DNA from: Pelecanus crispus
Lineage: Eukaryota; Chordata; Aves; Pelecaniformes; Pelecanidae
Direction of reading: 5' to 3'
DNA length: 64,000 bases
Assembly: GCF_030463565.1 (NCBI RefSeq)
Contig: NC_134651.1
Location: 11,296,734-11,360,733, forward strand
Shown here: positions 1 to 12,620 of the stretch, in pieces
How the letters are laid out: each line of letters opens with the position of its first letter
Position numbering within the stretch: position 1 is the first letter of the stretch
Made by a program: the position numbers and the translations under genes
Notes under the pieces: model-generated
What the model was told of the DNA's origin: nothing
What the model saw: only the letters and a program-made list of their open reading frames with translations
The model's database searches: none

Positions 1-894
1 GATGCACATCAAGGGACAGAGACAACAACTGTTGGCCATGCTCAATAGTGCTTTGTTCTCGGCCTGGGAAGCAATGAAAATCCGCCTGCTTTGAAGCCTG
101 AGGAGGCCTTTTTATTATAGCCAGGGCTCCTGGAAAAGAGAACTGCAAGTGCTTTCCCATAACATGATAAAAAGCTCTCCTGGCTGAGACCACAGCAACT
201 TGTTACACGTGAGAGCAGTGAGTCAGTGCAGCACGGGGCTGAGCTCAGCGCTTGCCCAGCCACTGGAAACCACTGGTTCTTGGGGTGTATGTTACTGGGA
301 TTTGGAAGAGCCTTCGTACAAGTCCCATTGACCTTGCGCTCCCCACCGGAGACCTGGCTGTCGTGGTGCGTGGTGGCCGCAGGGAGCAGCACAAGGGGCG
401 GGTGGGTGGTGGGCACGTCCCTCCCTGCGCCCCTGCCAGCAGGTAAGCACAGGGCAGAGCCGAGCCACACACGTGCCCTGGCTTTGCCTTTTAACAGCAG
501 CAGACGGTTGTCTAGGAACAATAAAAATGATCCACTAATAGGAAAAGTGCCTGGGAGATGAGAGGCGCTTAGCTCAGGTAGGAAGCCGGGCTGTAATTTA
601 CAGTGGCCATAAAGCAGAGGCCCAGGCCCCCCCGTGCCGGCTGGGGAGCGTGGGGAGGTGCAGGAGAGAGCCCACGAGCATCCCACGTTTGCGCCCAGCA
701 GTGGGCTGGGGTGCGTGGTGGGATCCCCCACGCTCATGCGTGTGGCATCAGTGCTTCTGGGGATGGAGGCTGCCGGGGTGCCCGCGGCTGCACAGCGGGG
801 CCTGGGGTAGCTCCCCATCCCTTCCCACCAGGCTGGGGCACAGCAGGTCCTCCCTGGTACAGCCCCTGGCCCGGCTGGGAAACTCCTAAGTGGT

Positions 895-1025
895 GAGGCT
901 GGCCTAATTAGTCTGCTTAATCTTCCCCCATAAATCACTCCTCCCCATCCCCTGCAGACTATCGGCAGCATCTGAAGTCATTAGTTAATTTAAACCTGGG
1001 AGTTCACATGTTGGCTTATCGGGAG
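895..1025. promoter_or_regulatory. Candidate conserved non-coding element
   Basis: An AT-rich island in GC-rich surroundings, with several homeodomain-type cores (CTAATTAG at the start, later TTAGTTAATTTAAA). It has no open frame and no repeat signature. Calling it an enhancer is inference from composition and motif density only. Confidence 0.25.
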
Positions 1026-3419
1026 CCATCTCCGTTCCCACTGAGCGCTTGCTCGGTGTGTCTCTGGCTGCTAGATCCTATCTGCGCCCGCTTTGAAGCG
1101 GTGATGGGCTGCCGAGCAGGCAAGGCACGCTGCCTGCTTCCCTGCCTGCTGGCAGGTGGGAGGGGAGATGGAGATTCTGCTTCCCCCCCTCCCCGCGCTC
1201 CCCTTTTTTGAACTTCTCCTCTGACTCATCCGTTTGATTTGATGTTTTCACCTTTGTTTTACAAATAGCAGTTTGCCCGAGCTCTGGAAGGAGAAGGAGG
1301 CTTTGACGCTGCTGCGGCTTCCTCAGCTGCGAGGGGAGATGCCTGGGTGCCCTGGGTGGGCTGGCAGCCAGGTGAGCGGGGTCCTGGGGAGGGAGGCCGG
1401 TGGGCGCCCAGCCTGCTCTCGCACCCGGCAGGGATGTTGGGAAAGCTGGGACTACTGCGGGGTGGCCATGGGGAGGTGGGAGCTTGGCTGGGGATCCCAC
1501 TAAGGGCTTGTATTGCCCATCGGTTGTGCTGTCGCCTCTCCATCCTCCTCCTCCCTGGGTCTCCAGCCCGGTGTGAGCAGGACTTCCCAAGGCTCTGGGG
1601 TGGGTTGTCCCCTCCTGCACGGGGACCAGGGCTTCCTAAAATGAGCTGTGTTGGCTTGGGGGCAATCCCGATGGCCTGGGTGCACACCCGTCCTTGCAGC
1701 TGCGCGGGCTGTGCTGTGCGGGAAGGTGGCGGTGCGCCCGACGGTCTCTGCGGGGCTGGCACAGCAACAGGAAAGCTCAGCTCCCGGTGTAAGGCAGGGA
1801 GTGGGAAAGGGGGGGTTTGGCAGTGAGAGGGAGATAGCCGGGCTGGGGAGACCCAACAGGAGCAGGCAGCAGCAGGGTCTGGCATCTCCCAGCTGTTTTT
1901 CTGCAGGGTGCTGGGAGGTGGGGAGTCATCCTGGCTGTCCCGTGCCGCTCTGCACCCGTGGGCAGGCAGCGCCCAGGCCGGGGGATGCCTGGCTGGGTGC
2001 CCCCGCACAGGCAGGGCCCTGCCTGGCAGAGCGGCCGGGGGGAGCCCCCCTCCCACAGCAGCACCCACGGGGCAGCCCTGTGTCGGGGCAGCAACCAGAC
2101 ACCCCGTGGGCACAGCATGCATGGCCACGGCCCCTGAGGGGGCTCTGCCTGCATGGGCTGGCACCTCGTGCGTGGGGTGCTGGCAATGCCGTAGACCTGG
2201 GGGGTATGCGTCCTCCTCCTGCAGCCTCTGCACCCCCGGGCTCTGCTCCCGCTGCTCCCAGGAGGGTGAGGGGCAGCTGCTCTCCCTTGGGACTTGCCAA
2301 TCCAGGCTGCTTCCAAGGATGCTCTGTGCATCCCCCTGGCACGGTGACTGACAGCCCAAAAGCGCAGCCAGCTTTTTGGGGCCACATTTTTGGCCAGAGC
2401 CCCCTGATCGGGCCCCTTTAAAGCATCCTGGTTGCTCAGCAGGCAGTCCCACTGCCAGGGGTGGTTGCAGGAGGGGACGGGGTGCTTGTGCTCCCCGGCT
2501 GGCTTTGTGACCGTCCTCTTCCTCTCACTCCCCTGTTCCAAGGGGGAGCTGCAGCCGTGTTTGGTTTTGTAGTCCAAGCTCTGGATTTATTGCTTCCAGG
2601 TCTTTGTGTGTTTGTTCATGAAATGAAAGACGGCTGGGTGAGCCTGCTTTCCACTCCTCTGGCCCCCCTCCTGCAGCCCAGAGGGGGTCCTTTGGCCTTG
2701 GGATGACGTCTCCCTTCACATCTCATAGACACCCAAACACCCAGAGGGGCTGCGTGAGCAGGGGACGCATCCATGTGAGGTGATGTCCTGTGAGACATGT
2801 CATCCCAATGCCCCCGGTCAGATGGGGCACAGGGTACTGGCCGGGGGGTCCTGGCTGGGAATGCTCCAGTTGTCTCCTGTCCCCAGGCTGATGTTCCCCT
2901 TCTGCTGCGGCTAGAAGACATGAGCTCCCGATTAAAGGATATTTCAATCAGACGGAGGGGATGCGGTGGCTGGGGGAACGCGCAGCAGGAGGGAATGGGG
3001 ACAGGACGCGTGAGAGACGAGAGGAGAAGCCAATTTACACTGGAATGTAAATAACAGCAGAGGCACGCCGCTCCATGGGGTGTATTGTCCCCTCCTGGCC
3101 CTGGGACCGGGGCAAAAGCCGCCTGCGACAGCTCAGACCTTGTCCGTGCCACAGGACAGCAGAGCCCACGTCTCGCCTGGGCACTGTGCAGAGGTGAGGA
3201 GGAGGAGGAGGAAGGTCAGGGGCTGTTGCAACAGCCCAGTCCCATCGCTGCTGCTCCTGCTCTCCACAGTGAGGTGCCACAGGTCGCACATCCACTGGCA
3301 CAGGGATGGAGTCTCAGCCATCCCCTCATAATCCTAAGAATCAATAGCAGCGTCTCTAGCCCCCCTGGATGCGCAGAACAACAGCTTGGAGTTAAGAGGG
3401 GAACTTCTCAGCAGGATTA

Positions 3420-3780
3420 ACTCTGAAACCTAGTGACAACACTTTAAGTATCTGTGCTGTCTGTGTCCCTGCTGCTCATTCTAGCAGCTAGCTCTTACTA
3501 ATGAGCTTTACTCAACAGCACTAGATTTGTCTGTAAGAGCAACCTCTGGGGATCAAGTAGTAAGGTTTAAAGATGCAAATATTCTGTAAGATATCCAGAT
3601 TTAAATGTCTTTTTTTTTGTTCCTTAGCCTGGAGTCCAGGATAAGTTTTAAAAGAAGCAAGGAAAGATCCTCCAGGATGTGAGAGACAGAAACTTTTTTA
3701 AAAGAAAAGACCAAATAAAATAAAAAAACAATTATTTTTATTTCTTTAGCTTAAAACCACTGAATTTGGAAAAGTTTCCT
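3420..3780. promoter_or_regulatory. Candidate conserved non-coding element
   Basis: About 360 bases of AT-rich, non-repetitive sequence with no open frame, flanked by GC-rich DNA. It contains AGATGCAAATATTC (an octamer-like core) and ends in an A-rich stretch near 3715-3740. I recognise no repeat family in it. The regulatory role is inferred from composition. Confidence 0.25.
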
Positions 3781-4134
3781 TCTGCTCACCCAGGGCAGTG
3801 TGCGCACAGCTGTCCCAGCCCTGGGGAGCAGATCAGGTTCGTCCACTCCTCTCCGGTTTGCAGAGCATCGCTGGGGAAAGCTGTGCCCTCGCTGGCGGGT
3901 GCCGGGAGTGGCGGCACAGGGTGAACCCCACCAACCACCTCGCTACCCAGGGCAGAGGGAGCTCAGCAGATGGGCAGATGACAAAGAGCCTCACATAAGT
4001 CCCTAAAACATCCAGCCCAGGCTGGCAGGGTGGACCCCAGTGCAAGGACCTGAGCTCGAACACAGGTGCTGGGAGAATTCACACCCCAGGGCAGGTTGGG
4101 TTTTGTTTGTTTTTTCATTAATCTTCCACATGGC

Positions 4135-4158
4135 TTTTTTTTTTTTTTTTTTTTTTTT
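4135..4158. repeat. Poly(T) tract, 24 nt
   Basis: An uninterrupted run of 24 T. It directly precedes an AT-rich island at 4160-4350. It could be a simple homopolymer or the reverse-strand tail of an old retro-insertion. No target-site duplication was seen. Confidence 0.85.
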
Positions 4159-4159
4159 C

Positions 4160-4840
4160 ATTTTGAGGCAGGAGTAATAACTGCTAAAGATGCATATGGA
4201 ATTTGAATATGAATGATAAGAACAGCTGTGTATATCTATTATGAATGAACATAAACAGAAATGTATAAACCGAGATTTTGGGGCTTTTGGAAGAATTAGT
4301 GCCTTTGTTCCTGGATGTTTTTCCTATCAAAGTTTGAACCAAAGCCCATTAGCGTGGACTTTCCCGCAGCCGACCAAGCCAGGAGCTTCATTTTGCCCTG
4401 GCTCCGAGCCACGCCGAATTCTCCTCAACAGCTCAGTGAGCCCTAATCCTAACAAATTTACCCAGAGAAGTGGGTCTCTTATTACATAGCCTAATTTGAA
4501 TGCTTTCCAAGGTTAATTTCTGTTCCCTCTCTCTCTCCAAGCGTGCCTGCCCCTCCGGAGCCCGCTCCCCCCTTCCCCAGCCCAGCCCCTGCTCCCCGTT
4601 AGCGCCAGCCCAGGGTGAGCAGCCCCCTTCACTACCGCGATGGTTTTTAAACGAGAAAATAATGTGATGTGTGTCCCTGGGTCTGGGCTTTGCCCGGAGG
4701 GTTTCTTAATGCAGAGCGACTTCCTTTGCAAATTAATTGCAACTTTCGTTGGGCAAAAATAGCCCTGGAAACCCCTTCCCCACCGGCTCTTCCGCATGTG
4801 ATATTACTCAGTTCATAATCTGATTCCTGCGACTCTATTT
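4160..4840. promoter_or_regulatory. Pair of candidate conserved non-coding elements
   Basis: Two AT-rich islands (about 4160-4350 and 4620-4840) separated by GC-rich DNA. The first carries ATCAAAG at 4326-4332, a TCF/LEF-type core. The second carries TTGCAA-ATTAA-TTGCAA at 4726-4742, a 17-bp near-perfect palindrome built from two self-complementary TTGCAA units (C/EBP- or homeodomain-like). There is no coding potential. Enhancer function is inference. Confidence 0.3.
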
Positions 4841-7009
4841 CTTCCTTCCCCTCCCCGGCGTGCTGGTGACTGCCTGCGAGGGTACTGGCAGGATGACCCA
4901 CCGGCGAGGCAGCCGCACTGGGGTGAGGGAAGCATCGCTGCCGCCCGGCTGAGCCGGCCCCAGCTCTCTCTTTGCAGCAGACTGTGCAAGAAAACCTCAG
5001 TGTGGGGAAACCAAAACCCGGCTCAGCACAGGGAGCAGCTGCCAGATCCATTAGGGAAGGAACCAGCTATGCCTGGTGGACGGCTATGGCGGGAGCGGGG
5101 TGGTGGAGGGGCGGCTGCAGTGGTAGGGGCTTGCAGTGGGAGGTTAAAAGGAATAGTTAGGTGGAAAAAGTGTCCGGAGGAGCCGGGAGCCCACCTCACT
5201 GACCAGCCCAGCTGGATGTGGCCCAGGGGATGCTTTCTGCTGGCTTTACGCTGCAAGAAGCAGAGCCTTTCCCCAGCAGCCGTGCCTGGGAGTTTGCACT
5301 GGGTCACTGCACGTGTGGAACAGCAGCCTCGCAGCCCTGGGCCGGGGGTTTCTGCATGTCCTGAGGCAGGGAGGTCCCTGATGCTTGTGGCAGGGTGCCC
5401 TGCCCATCTCCCAGCTGCCACAGCAGCTAAGATTCACCCTGCTTGCTCTCCTTTCCTCACATTTTTCTTTATTAAGAAATTAAGTTAATGTTTTTATATT
5501 TGCTCACGCTGAGCATCACAGGTAGCACAGCATCCCATTGCCCCAGCAGGTGGTGGGGCAGGAAAAGGGTCAGGGATGTGCCCTGTGCCAGGGTGGCTGA
5601 GCCAGGCTGGAGCACCAGCGGGACTGAAGCACCAGGAGCAGTGCCAGGCTTTTCCCAGCAGCAACGCCATGAAGATGTCCTCTCTGAAGTGCCTCTGCAG
5701 GTCACGTCTGCTGCCACATCCCGCTGCCAGGTAACTCCTGTTGCTGCTCCCTGTCCCCCTGAAGCCTCACTGCCCGACGCTGCCCAGTGGTTGTCTCACC
5801 AAGCAGATACCTGTGTTTGATGATTTTGCTCCAGGCATACGAGCTGCACGTATCAAAGCTGAGCCACATCTTATCGCCTGGCTGTGTTCCTGCCTGCTCC
5901 CAGCCTGGGAGTCCCAGCTGCAGGATGTTCGTAGCAGTTCCTCAGCACCGTGTGTCACAGTGGATTTGAGGTGCCAGTTTTGGGGGGGAGCCCCAGGGCA
6001 GGTCTCTGGGGTGTGGGGTCAGAGGGGCCAGCACAGCAGGGGCCCCTTCTGCCAGGAGGATGCTGGTCATTGCTGTAAGGTCAGCCTTAAATAATAGGAA
6101 TAGGGAAAACAAGGCAGCTTGGAGGGAAGGAGAGAGCAAACTGAATCCTAATGAGGTTACAGAGATGCATCAGCTTGATCGTTTCATGGAAATCACTGGA
6201 AAAAGGAAAAAAAACCCATCAAGTTTAGGCTGAAGGACGTGGGGGACAGCAGCTAGGGCACAGTCCCATGAGGCCACAGAAGTGGCCGTGCCCCCATCCC
6301 CACCGAGGTCCCACACCCACGAGCTGTTCCTGCCCCATGGCACTGGGGAAGGTCCAGGGCAAGCCCTGGCTGCAGAGGGGGTGGGAAAGGGCCCGAAGGA
6401 CGGAGGGAGAAGCTGCTTGGTGTGGGACGGGGACTGGCATCTTGTCACCAGCTTTACTGCAACCGAGTGTGGTGCCTGGTGCGAAGGGGCAGGACGCTTG
6501 CTTTTAGGGATGGCCAAAATTTACAGAGTTGTGGTGGTAAACACTGAAAGAGGAAGTTTTAGAAGGGAAATAAAACGTTAATGCCTCAGGGCTTAAGGCG
6601 ATCCTCAGTGCCAAGGCAGGAAAGTAATTAGTGCTGTTAGATGGGGAAGTAACCAGTGTTAAATGGAGGCAGGGTGAGGGCAGGTTGAAGGGGCCGTGAG
6701 GAGGAGGATGGGCAGGGGCCCTCCAGGAGGCGGCAGGGACCGAACCTGGAGCCCCCCAAGACCCCTCCAGCACATGGAGCCCCAGCAGCACCCATCTTGC
6801 TGGGGGGATGCGCCTGCAATGCCCCAGCCCTCCTCCTCCTCGCCCCGGCTCCCGCTGGCCTCGGGCCAGGCGAAAGGCTCCCTCGAGCACGGCGGGGACC
6901 GGTCCAACGCCGCGCAGCTCCAATTATCCCTGGCTGGAGACTTTCCAGGAATCCCATCCCCTCTCGCTCCCCCAACCCTGCCTCCCCCAGCCTCCCCCCT
7001 CAAAGCAAT

Positions 7010-7200
7010 TTGACTTTTATAGTAATAACTTCTGAACCCTGAATTGGGGCCGTGCCAAGGAAAGCAGCAGAAAACAATGTGATGGGCCTCGGCAGGCGCG
7101 GAAACTCCAGCGACTGAGACCAGCCCTAAAATAACTTTTGAGCGATTGTTATTTATTCTGGGAGAAAGTTCGTTCATTCACAATTTGGAGGGGAGAGAAA
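7010..7200. promoter_or_regulatory. Candidate conserved non-coding element
   Basis: An AT-rich island with CTAAAATAAC at 7126-7135, close to the MEF2 consensus, and further TTATTTATTC-type AT-rich words nearby. It has no repeat signature and no coding frame. The function is inferred. Confidence 0.25.
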
Positions 7201-7348
7201 TCAGGGCGGGCCCCGGCTGCCCGTCCCTGCGCAGAGGCAGCACGCCGCAGCTGCGAATGCAGGGTGCCTGCAGTGCCGGGCGCAGACAGCTCACTACAGT
7301 CCTCATGCACGTGTGTGTCCCTGTGCCCTGCTGAAAAAGCCATACTGA

Positions 7349-7366
7349 TTTTTTTTTTTTTTTTTT
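7349..7366. repeat. Poly(T) tract, 18 nt
   Basis: A simple homopolymer run of 18 T with no recognisable element attached. Confidence 0.85.
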
Positions 7367-9229
7367 ACGGTTATTAGGGTTCAGCTGAAAGCCTTGGGCT
7401 CAGGTGGAGGAGTCCAGCTCAAGGCTGGGGGTCTGCATGCAGCACCGGGTGCAGGGGGCTGCACGCCGCGTGTGTCTGTACCTGCACGTGTTTTGGCTTT
7501 CCCTGGCATGCTGTTCAGTGCGACCACTGTGCTGCATGCTGCTGGCTTGCATACCTGCCCCTGGCTTTAGCGCACTTGAGCCGTGGGTGCCTGACAGGCA
7601 GCGGGTGATGCAGGCAGGCTCGGGGCAGGGAACACGAGCAGCATCCTGCTATGGGTCCTGGTGAGCTCGGCAGCTGCCAGCCCACATCAGCCAGGCAAGC
7701 AGCAAGTTACACAACCTCAGTAACGTGGGGCAGTTCCCACAGATCCAAGCTGCCGTGGCTTCCCTGCAATTCGTCAGGGTTGCACCAGAGCTCCCGGCTC
7801 TGCTGGAGGAGCCGCGGGCAGGCAGGACAACCACGGTCGCTTTCTGAATCAGGGAAAATGCTCTCTGGAGGAGGCAGCCCGCCAGTGAGACAGTCCTCAG
7901 CACTGCCGCGCATTTGCTCGTGTGGATGTGTTTTATGGTACCTGTCACCACAGTCTGGGCACTCGTCAGGATCTGAAGCACATCAGTGGCTCTGCCAGCC
8001 AGGGCTCGGGCTGCCTGCATGACCCCTGGGGTGGGTGGCTAGGCCCCCTTGGCAGGTTTGGAGAGTAAATGCTGGGGAAATGCTGGTGTCTGAGGGCTGG
8101 GAAACGCGGTCCCTGCCTGCTGGGAGACCTCGCAGCGCGGCTCTGCGGGCAGGTGGGTGGGATGGGGACAGTGACCTGATTGGGGTCGATGGGCATTGCC
8201 AGCTTTGTGTGCAGATGATCTCCAGGAAGGATGCACATCCAAGACCGCCTGCCCATGAGCAGCTGCTCCAGGGCAAGGCTCAATCCTGCTCCACCGTGGT
8301 GCCTGCTGGCCCAGCCACGATGCCGCAGCGGTACAGGGCAGCACCACCATTGTCGCCCACCCTGCACATGAGCTCTTGGAGGGTGCACTGCTCTGGAGTG
8401 GGACAACCCTGCCACGTCCCCTCCCTGCACAAGGACAGCAGAGCCTGCCCGGGCCACCCCCGCCTCCTGCTGCCTGCAGTCTAGGGGAGCCTTGCTGAGT
8501 GTCACCTAATGTTTTTGCTTTTGGATTTGTCTCTGACTTGTGGACACAGCAGAGCTGGGGGCCCAGAGCTGCAAGATACCCAGCCCGGTGCTGCCAAGGG
8601 GGTGATTCGGTCCTGTCCCTTGCTGAGCAAGGAGAGCACCAGTTTACGTTTAGCAACACAAACAGCCCGGTACTGGATAAACTGTCGCTCGGCCGCCCTT
8701 GCAGAACAGACCGTGGGGAGAGCAGGGTTAAAGCTGGGTCAGACACGGGGCAGAAGCAGCCCTCCGGCAGCGCGCCGGTCAGCACACACAGCTTCCTTCA
8801 TGGCACGGTGCCCGTGCCAGTGAGACTGGCCCTGCCGAGCCACATCCCTCATCCTGCCAGGCAGGAAAGCCTTTGGCCTCACGCTCCTCTTCGCTTTTCC
8901 ATGCCCCCTGCCCTCTGCCCCACCACTGCTGTGGGCAGCCCCATGCTTGCCAGCTGACTTCCAGCTTCACCGCTCTTCGGGCTCTCTGAGCAGCTCATGA
9001 TCTTGGCAGGCAGCTCAGGGTCTTACCAGCTGTTATTACAGTGATTATTTTTGTTTTCCCAGCTCAAAACGGCTCTCCTCTCACCTCGCTCCCAGCTGGC
9101 TCCAAGCCAGGTGGGACTGCGGACGGAGGGAGGGGAGCGGGGAGCATCCTGCGCTGCCAGGGCAGGGGACTGGGATGCACAAGACAGGGCAGAGGAGAGA
9201 AGAGATTCTGTACCTCCTCCTAAAGGTTC

Positions 9230-9965
9230 AGACTGGAAATCAACACCCGCTTAGTTAATTCATTAGCTTCGATTAACGACTCTGAAGCTTAGGTCAGTTA
9301 ATGGGCTCCCTCCTGCTGGTAAATCTCCAAGAGGAGCTCAGCGAGGTTATCTGCACCAGCAACGGCGAGGGAAGGACAGGGATGAGAGCAATTGAATTAG
9401 GAAGCTGTTAAATGAAGAAGACAAGCTGAGCCTGAGCGGGGACGATGCAAGATGGCCACAGCACTAAAACATGGGGCAGAGCACCGCGGCGTGGCTGTGC
9501 CCAGCTGGGTCAGGGCTGCGGCGGGGCAGCAGCTCCCCGTGGACACCGGCCCAGGCTGGGGTTTGGCGTTGCGTTTGCCGGCTCTGTCCCTTGCAGATCA
9601 CATCACCAGTACCCTCTTCTCCCCATGTGGGCTGCATCTTCCTCTAAGTGGGGATTCCTCCACAGCCTGGGTTTGGTCGTTGATTAGATTAGCTGTAAAG
9701 TAACCTATTTCTGATGATGATGTGCTGTTGCAAACTTTCATGTTTGCATTAAAATATACATGTATATATTTGTTTTCTGCGGTTATGAATGTAATTCCAC
9801 AACCCACTTAGGAGAAGGTAATTTTCTGGCTGAGGTGGGAAGTTGCTGACATCTTGTGATACATGACAAGATTGATTGTATTTGCTTACCCTTTAACCTA
9901 ATAAAGAAAAATAATGTTCCTTAGCCTGGCTAATTCTCTATAAACTTGGGCATTGCTTTAAATCA
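9230..9965. promoter_or_regulatory. Candidate conserved non-coding cluster
   Basis: Two AT-rich islands (about 9230-9440 and 9690-9965) with many TAAT/ATTA homeodomain cores. The second also has GTTTGCATTAAAATATACATGTATATATTTG near 9745-9775, combining an octamer-like word with an AT-rich tract. It ends in an AATAAAGAAAAATAATG stretch. There is no ORF and no repeat signature. On composition this is one of the most enhancer-like parts of the desert. Confidence 0.3.
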
Positions 9966-11094
9966 GCTGGAAGTGCAGGCGCTGAACCATACCATTGCTG
10001 GGGCAGAAGTCCCGCTCCCCAGGTCCTCTCCAGCTCCCGACCAAGGGGGACCTGCATGGAAGCATCGTCCCTGAGAGCACCCAGCACCTCCGGGGCCGAG
10101 GGGACCAGGGTGGCCTTGGCGGGGAGGTGGCCTCAGCACCCCGTGCATCCTGCTTTCTGGGAAAGCATTAACCAATTTGCTGTTAATCGTGTTATCACCA
10201 GCACATCTGAGCAGCTGCTGGGGCAGCAAACACAGCCTGGCGCCCTGAGGACAGGGAGCACTTCAGAGGCAGCTGCGCCTGCTCTCGGGTTTCCAAGTCC
10301 CCCTTCTCCCACCGCAGCGGCCCAGTTGGCCTCTGGAAAGAAGGCGGCTCTGCAGGGCAAACCTGAGCAGCACTGCAGCAGGGGAGGGATGCTGTGGCAG
10401 CAAGGGATGGAGCTGCCCTGGCTGAAAGCAGGACTGGTGCTCCAACACCAGTGCCTGGGTGACCTTGGGCACGCTGCACAGTGGGCACCGTGCCCGGCAA
10501 AACATCGGTACTCCTTCGCTAGGAGACTGGATGCAAGCGGTGAAGGAGTGGGCTGGGCGGCCGGGTGCGTGCCACGGGCGGAGAGCCGGCGCTGCAGAGA
10601 GGGGCTCTGCCATCCCACGGCACCGTCTCCTCCATGCTCCTTTCTCGGGGACAGCCCTTTCCAGGGCGGGGAAAGGATTAGGCAGGGCAAGCAATGTCAC
10701 TACACGGTTCCCCTCAATTACTCACCCAACCTCGGGGGAAACATCGTGCCTGGGTTGTTCTTACTCAGTTACCAAGCCCCGCAGCCAGCTCAGCTCCTCT
10801 GACCTTCTCCGGAGCACAACGCAGAGCAAACGGGGTGAGCGTGTGTCCCCAGGGCAACGGCATCAGGGCGTCACGTTGCCCAAGGGCGATGGATGCCCAA
10901 GAGCAGTGTGCCCCTGACCTGGGTGCGTGGAGGCGACAGGGCTGGGGCTCAGGGGAAGGGTTTTGCCCGCTCAGCGCTGGGCAGCCGTCCCGAGACTGGG
11001 CTGCGGTGGTGGGGCTGGCGGGGGGCTGCTCACCTGCCCGGCACGGTTTGCCTGCCGGCTGCCGCCCAGCTGGGAATTGCCTTTGCCTTTGCTG

Positions 11095-11280
11095 GTGTGC
11101 TTAAAAATAACCCGCTAGCTTGTCAAGGTTATAAACAGAGAACAAATTGCTTTCTGACTTGATTAAACTGCTCGGCGTGGCTGTGCACGCGGCACTCGCC
11201 GTACGGCTGGGACGAACCAGAGTCTGGCGCGTTAATTTGCACTCGGCAGTTCCTGTGCTAATAAGGCCTTGATGAGCTGC
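11095..11280. promoter_or_regulatory. Candidate conserved non-coding element
   Basis: A short AT-rich island (CTTAAAAATAACC, then AACAAATTGC and TTGATTAAAC) inside GC-rich DNA, without ORF or repeat. A regulatory role is inference. Confidence 0.2.
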
Positions 11281-12299
11281 CTCCTCTTAGCATCAACGCC
11301 GGCCCCTCCGAGCAACGCTTGGCTGGGCCCCGAGGCCTTTGGGGCTTTTTGTCTTTTCAAAATGGCTTTTTTTTTCCTTTCCATTGCTTTTGAGCAATGC
11401 TGCGTCCAGAGCTGCTCCAGAGCCTCTGGAGCAGATCTCCAGGGGTCTTCACCAGGTCCCCGCTTCATCCCAGGGCAGCCGAGCGAGGATGGGCAGCCGC
11501 ACATCCCAAAATTCAGCTGCAGGGAGCAAAACCCACCCGCGGCCACAAATTGCTGCCAGAGACATTTCTCCATGCCGATGCAACAGCCATCCTCGCCGCC
11601 GCGCTGCACCGCTTAGCATCACCCCACGATGCTGCAGCCGCGACGGGGTCTCTGCGCTTAAAAGAGGTTTCCAAATATAACCAGCCCCTCGCCTCCCCCT
11701 ACCCTCCCCCTCCAACTTTCTGGGAAAATCCCTTTCTGCCTAAAATTATCCAGATGTGCTTTACAGCTCGAGGGGAGTTTGTGGGAAAAATACGAGGTTC
11801 GCTGGATGAGACGTTTCCTGAAGCGTGGGGCTGGGAGCTGGTTCCACTTTGGAGCAGACCCGCATCGCTCACGTGCCCGCCGCTGCCAGAGCTTGGCTTA
11901 GTTAGGCCAGATCGGTTTTATCCCTTAATGAGAACTAGGGAATGAGGGCTTTTTTCTTTCTTTTTAATTCATACTGTGTGTCGCAGAAAGGAGGAAAAAG
12001 ATTTACTAACAAGATTGGTGCTTCCTACCGCTCCGGCTCTGGATGCTGTACGTGTCTTTAACGGGTTATGTAGGGTTTATCAGCGCTGCAGTATCCTCCC
12101 GAGACCCCGCACCCCAAAAAGCATCCCAAGGAGCTGGCGCCAGCACTCAATTCAGGGACCAAATTTGGGGCCGAATGGTGCAAAGTGCCTGGTTTTCCCC
12201 CCAGGAGAGCGGCCCGAAGGACTGAGCTGATCTGGGGCTGCTCACCCTGGGCAGCCTCCAACCAATAAATGAATTTTTAGTGGCGATGAACCAGTGGTG

Positions 12300-12555
12300 G
12301 GTGTGGACTTCTGGGTAGGGGCTTCATGTAAATCATAGCAATTTGCTGGCTCTGCCACTCTAAATCCTGTCTAATTATACCGAGGGTAGCATCTGACATT
12401 AATTTGTTACCGTATTTGTGTACAGAGCACTAGACATTTTGGGGACAGATTTAAGAGCAGCCTTCAGATCTTTGCCCTTGCAATCCATTGCGAGTTGCAA
12501 ACGACAGCATTTGGCCATCTGGTTACCTGCCTACATTGGAAAATCGGTTATTTTG
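12300..12555. promoter_or_regulatory. Candidate conserved non-coding element
   Basis: AT-rich, non-coding and apparently unique sequence with a CTAATTATAC homeodomain-type core near 12372. It runs directly into the SINE-like segment at 12560. The two could be one exapted repeat-derived enhancer, but that is a guess. Confidence 0.25.
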
Positions 12556-12559
12556 AAGT

Positions 12560-12620
12560 CCTAAATACTATTCTTTTTATCTGCAATCATTTTACAGATG
12601 CAAAATTAGAGGCTGCATTC
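12560..12620 (+). repeat. Possible ancient MIR/CORE-SINE fragment
   Basis: The stretch AATACTATT...CATTTTACAGATG...AGAGGC (12566-12613) reads in the same order as the 3' half of the MIR consensus (ACTATTATTAT, CATTTTACAGATG, then GAGGC). The 13-base block CATTTTACAGATG at 12588-12600 is identical as I remember the consensus. MIR copies are ancient and occur at low density in bird genomes (established knowledge). The fragment is short, so this could be chance. Confidence 0.4.

Larger units (their letters stand above)
1..12300. other. Upstream intergenic desert, segment 1
   Basis: I find no coding exon here. The open frames are short, GC-driven and overlap on both strands, with no protein family recognisable in their translations. 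The sequence alternates GC-rich stretches with AT-rich islands, listed separately as candidate regulatory elements. Homopolymer T runs lie at 4135-4158 and 7349-7366. EPHB3 in mammals lies in a gene-poor interval (established knowledge), so a long non-coding flank is expected. A long non-coding RNA cannot be excluded from sequence alone. Confidence 0.6.

Noticed and set aside
1259..2452. 397-codon minus strand open frame
   Set aside because: GC-driven, low-complexity composition, overlapped by equally long frames on both strands. It has no recognisable family, splice structure or promoter.
9711..9832. Possible C/D box snoRNA (TGATGA ... CTGA)
   Set aside because: The boxes are too far apart for a normal C/D snoRNA, lack a terminal stem, and arise easily by chance.
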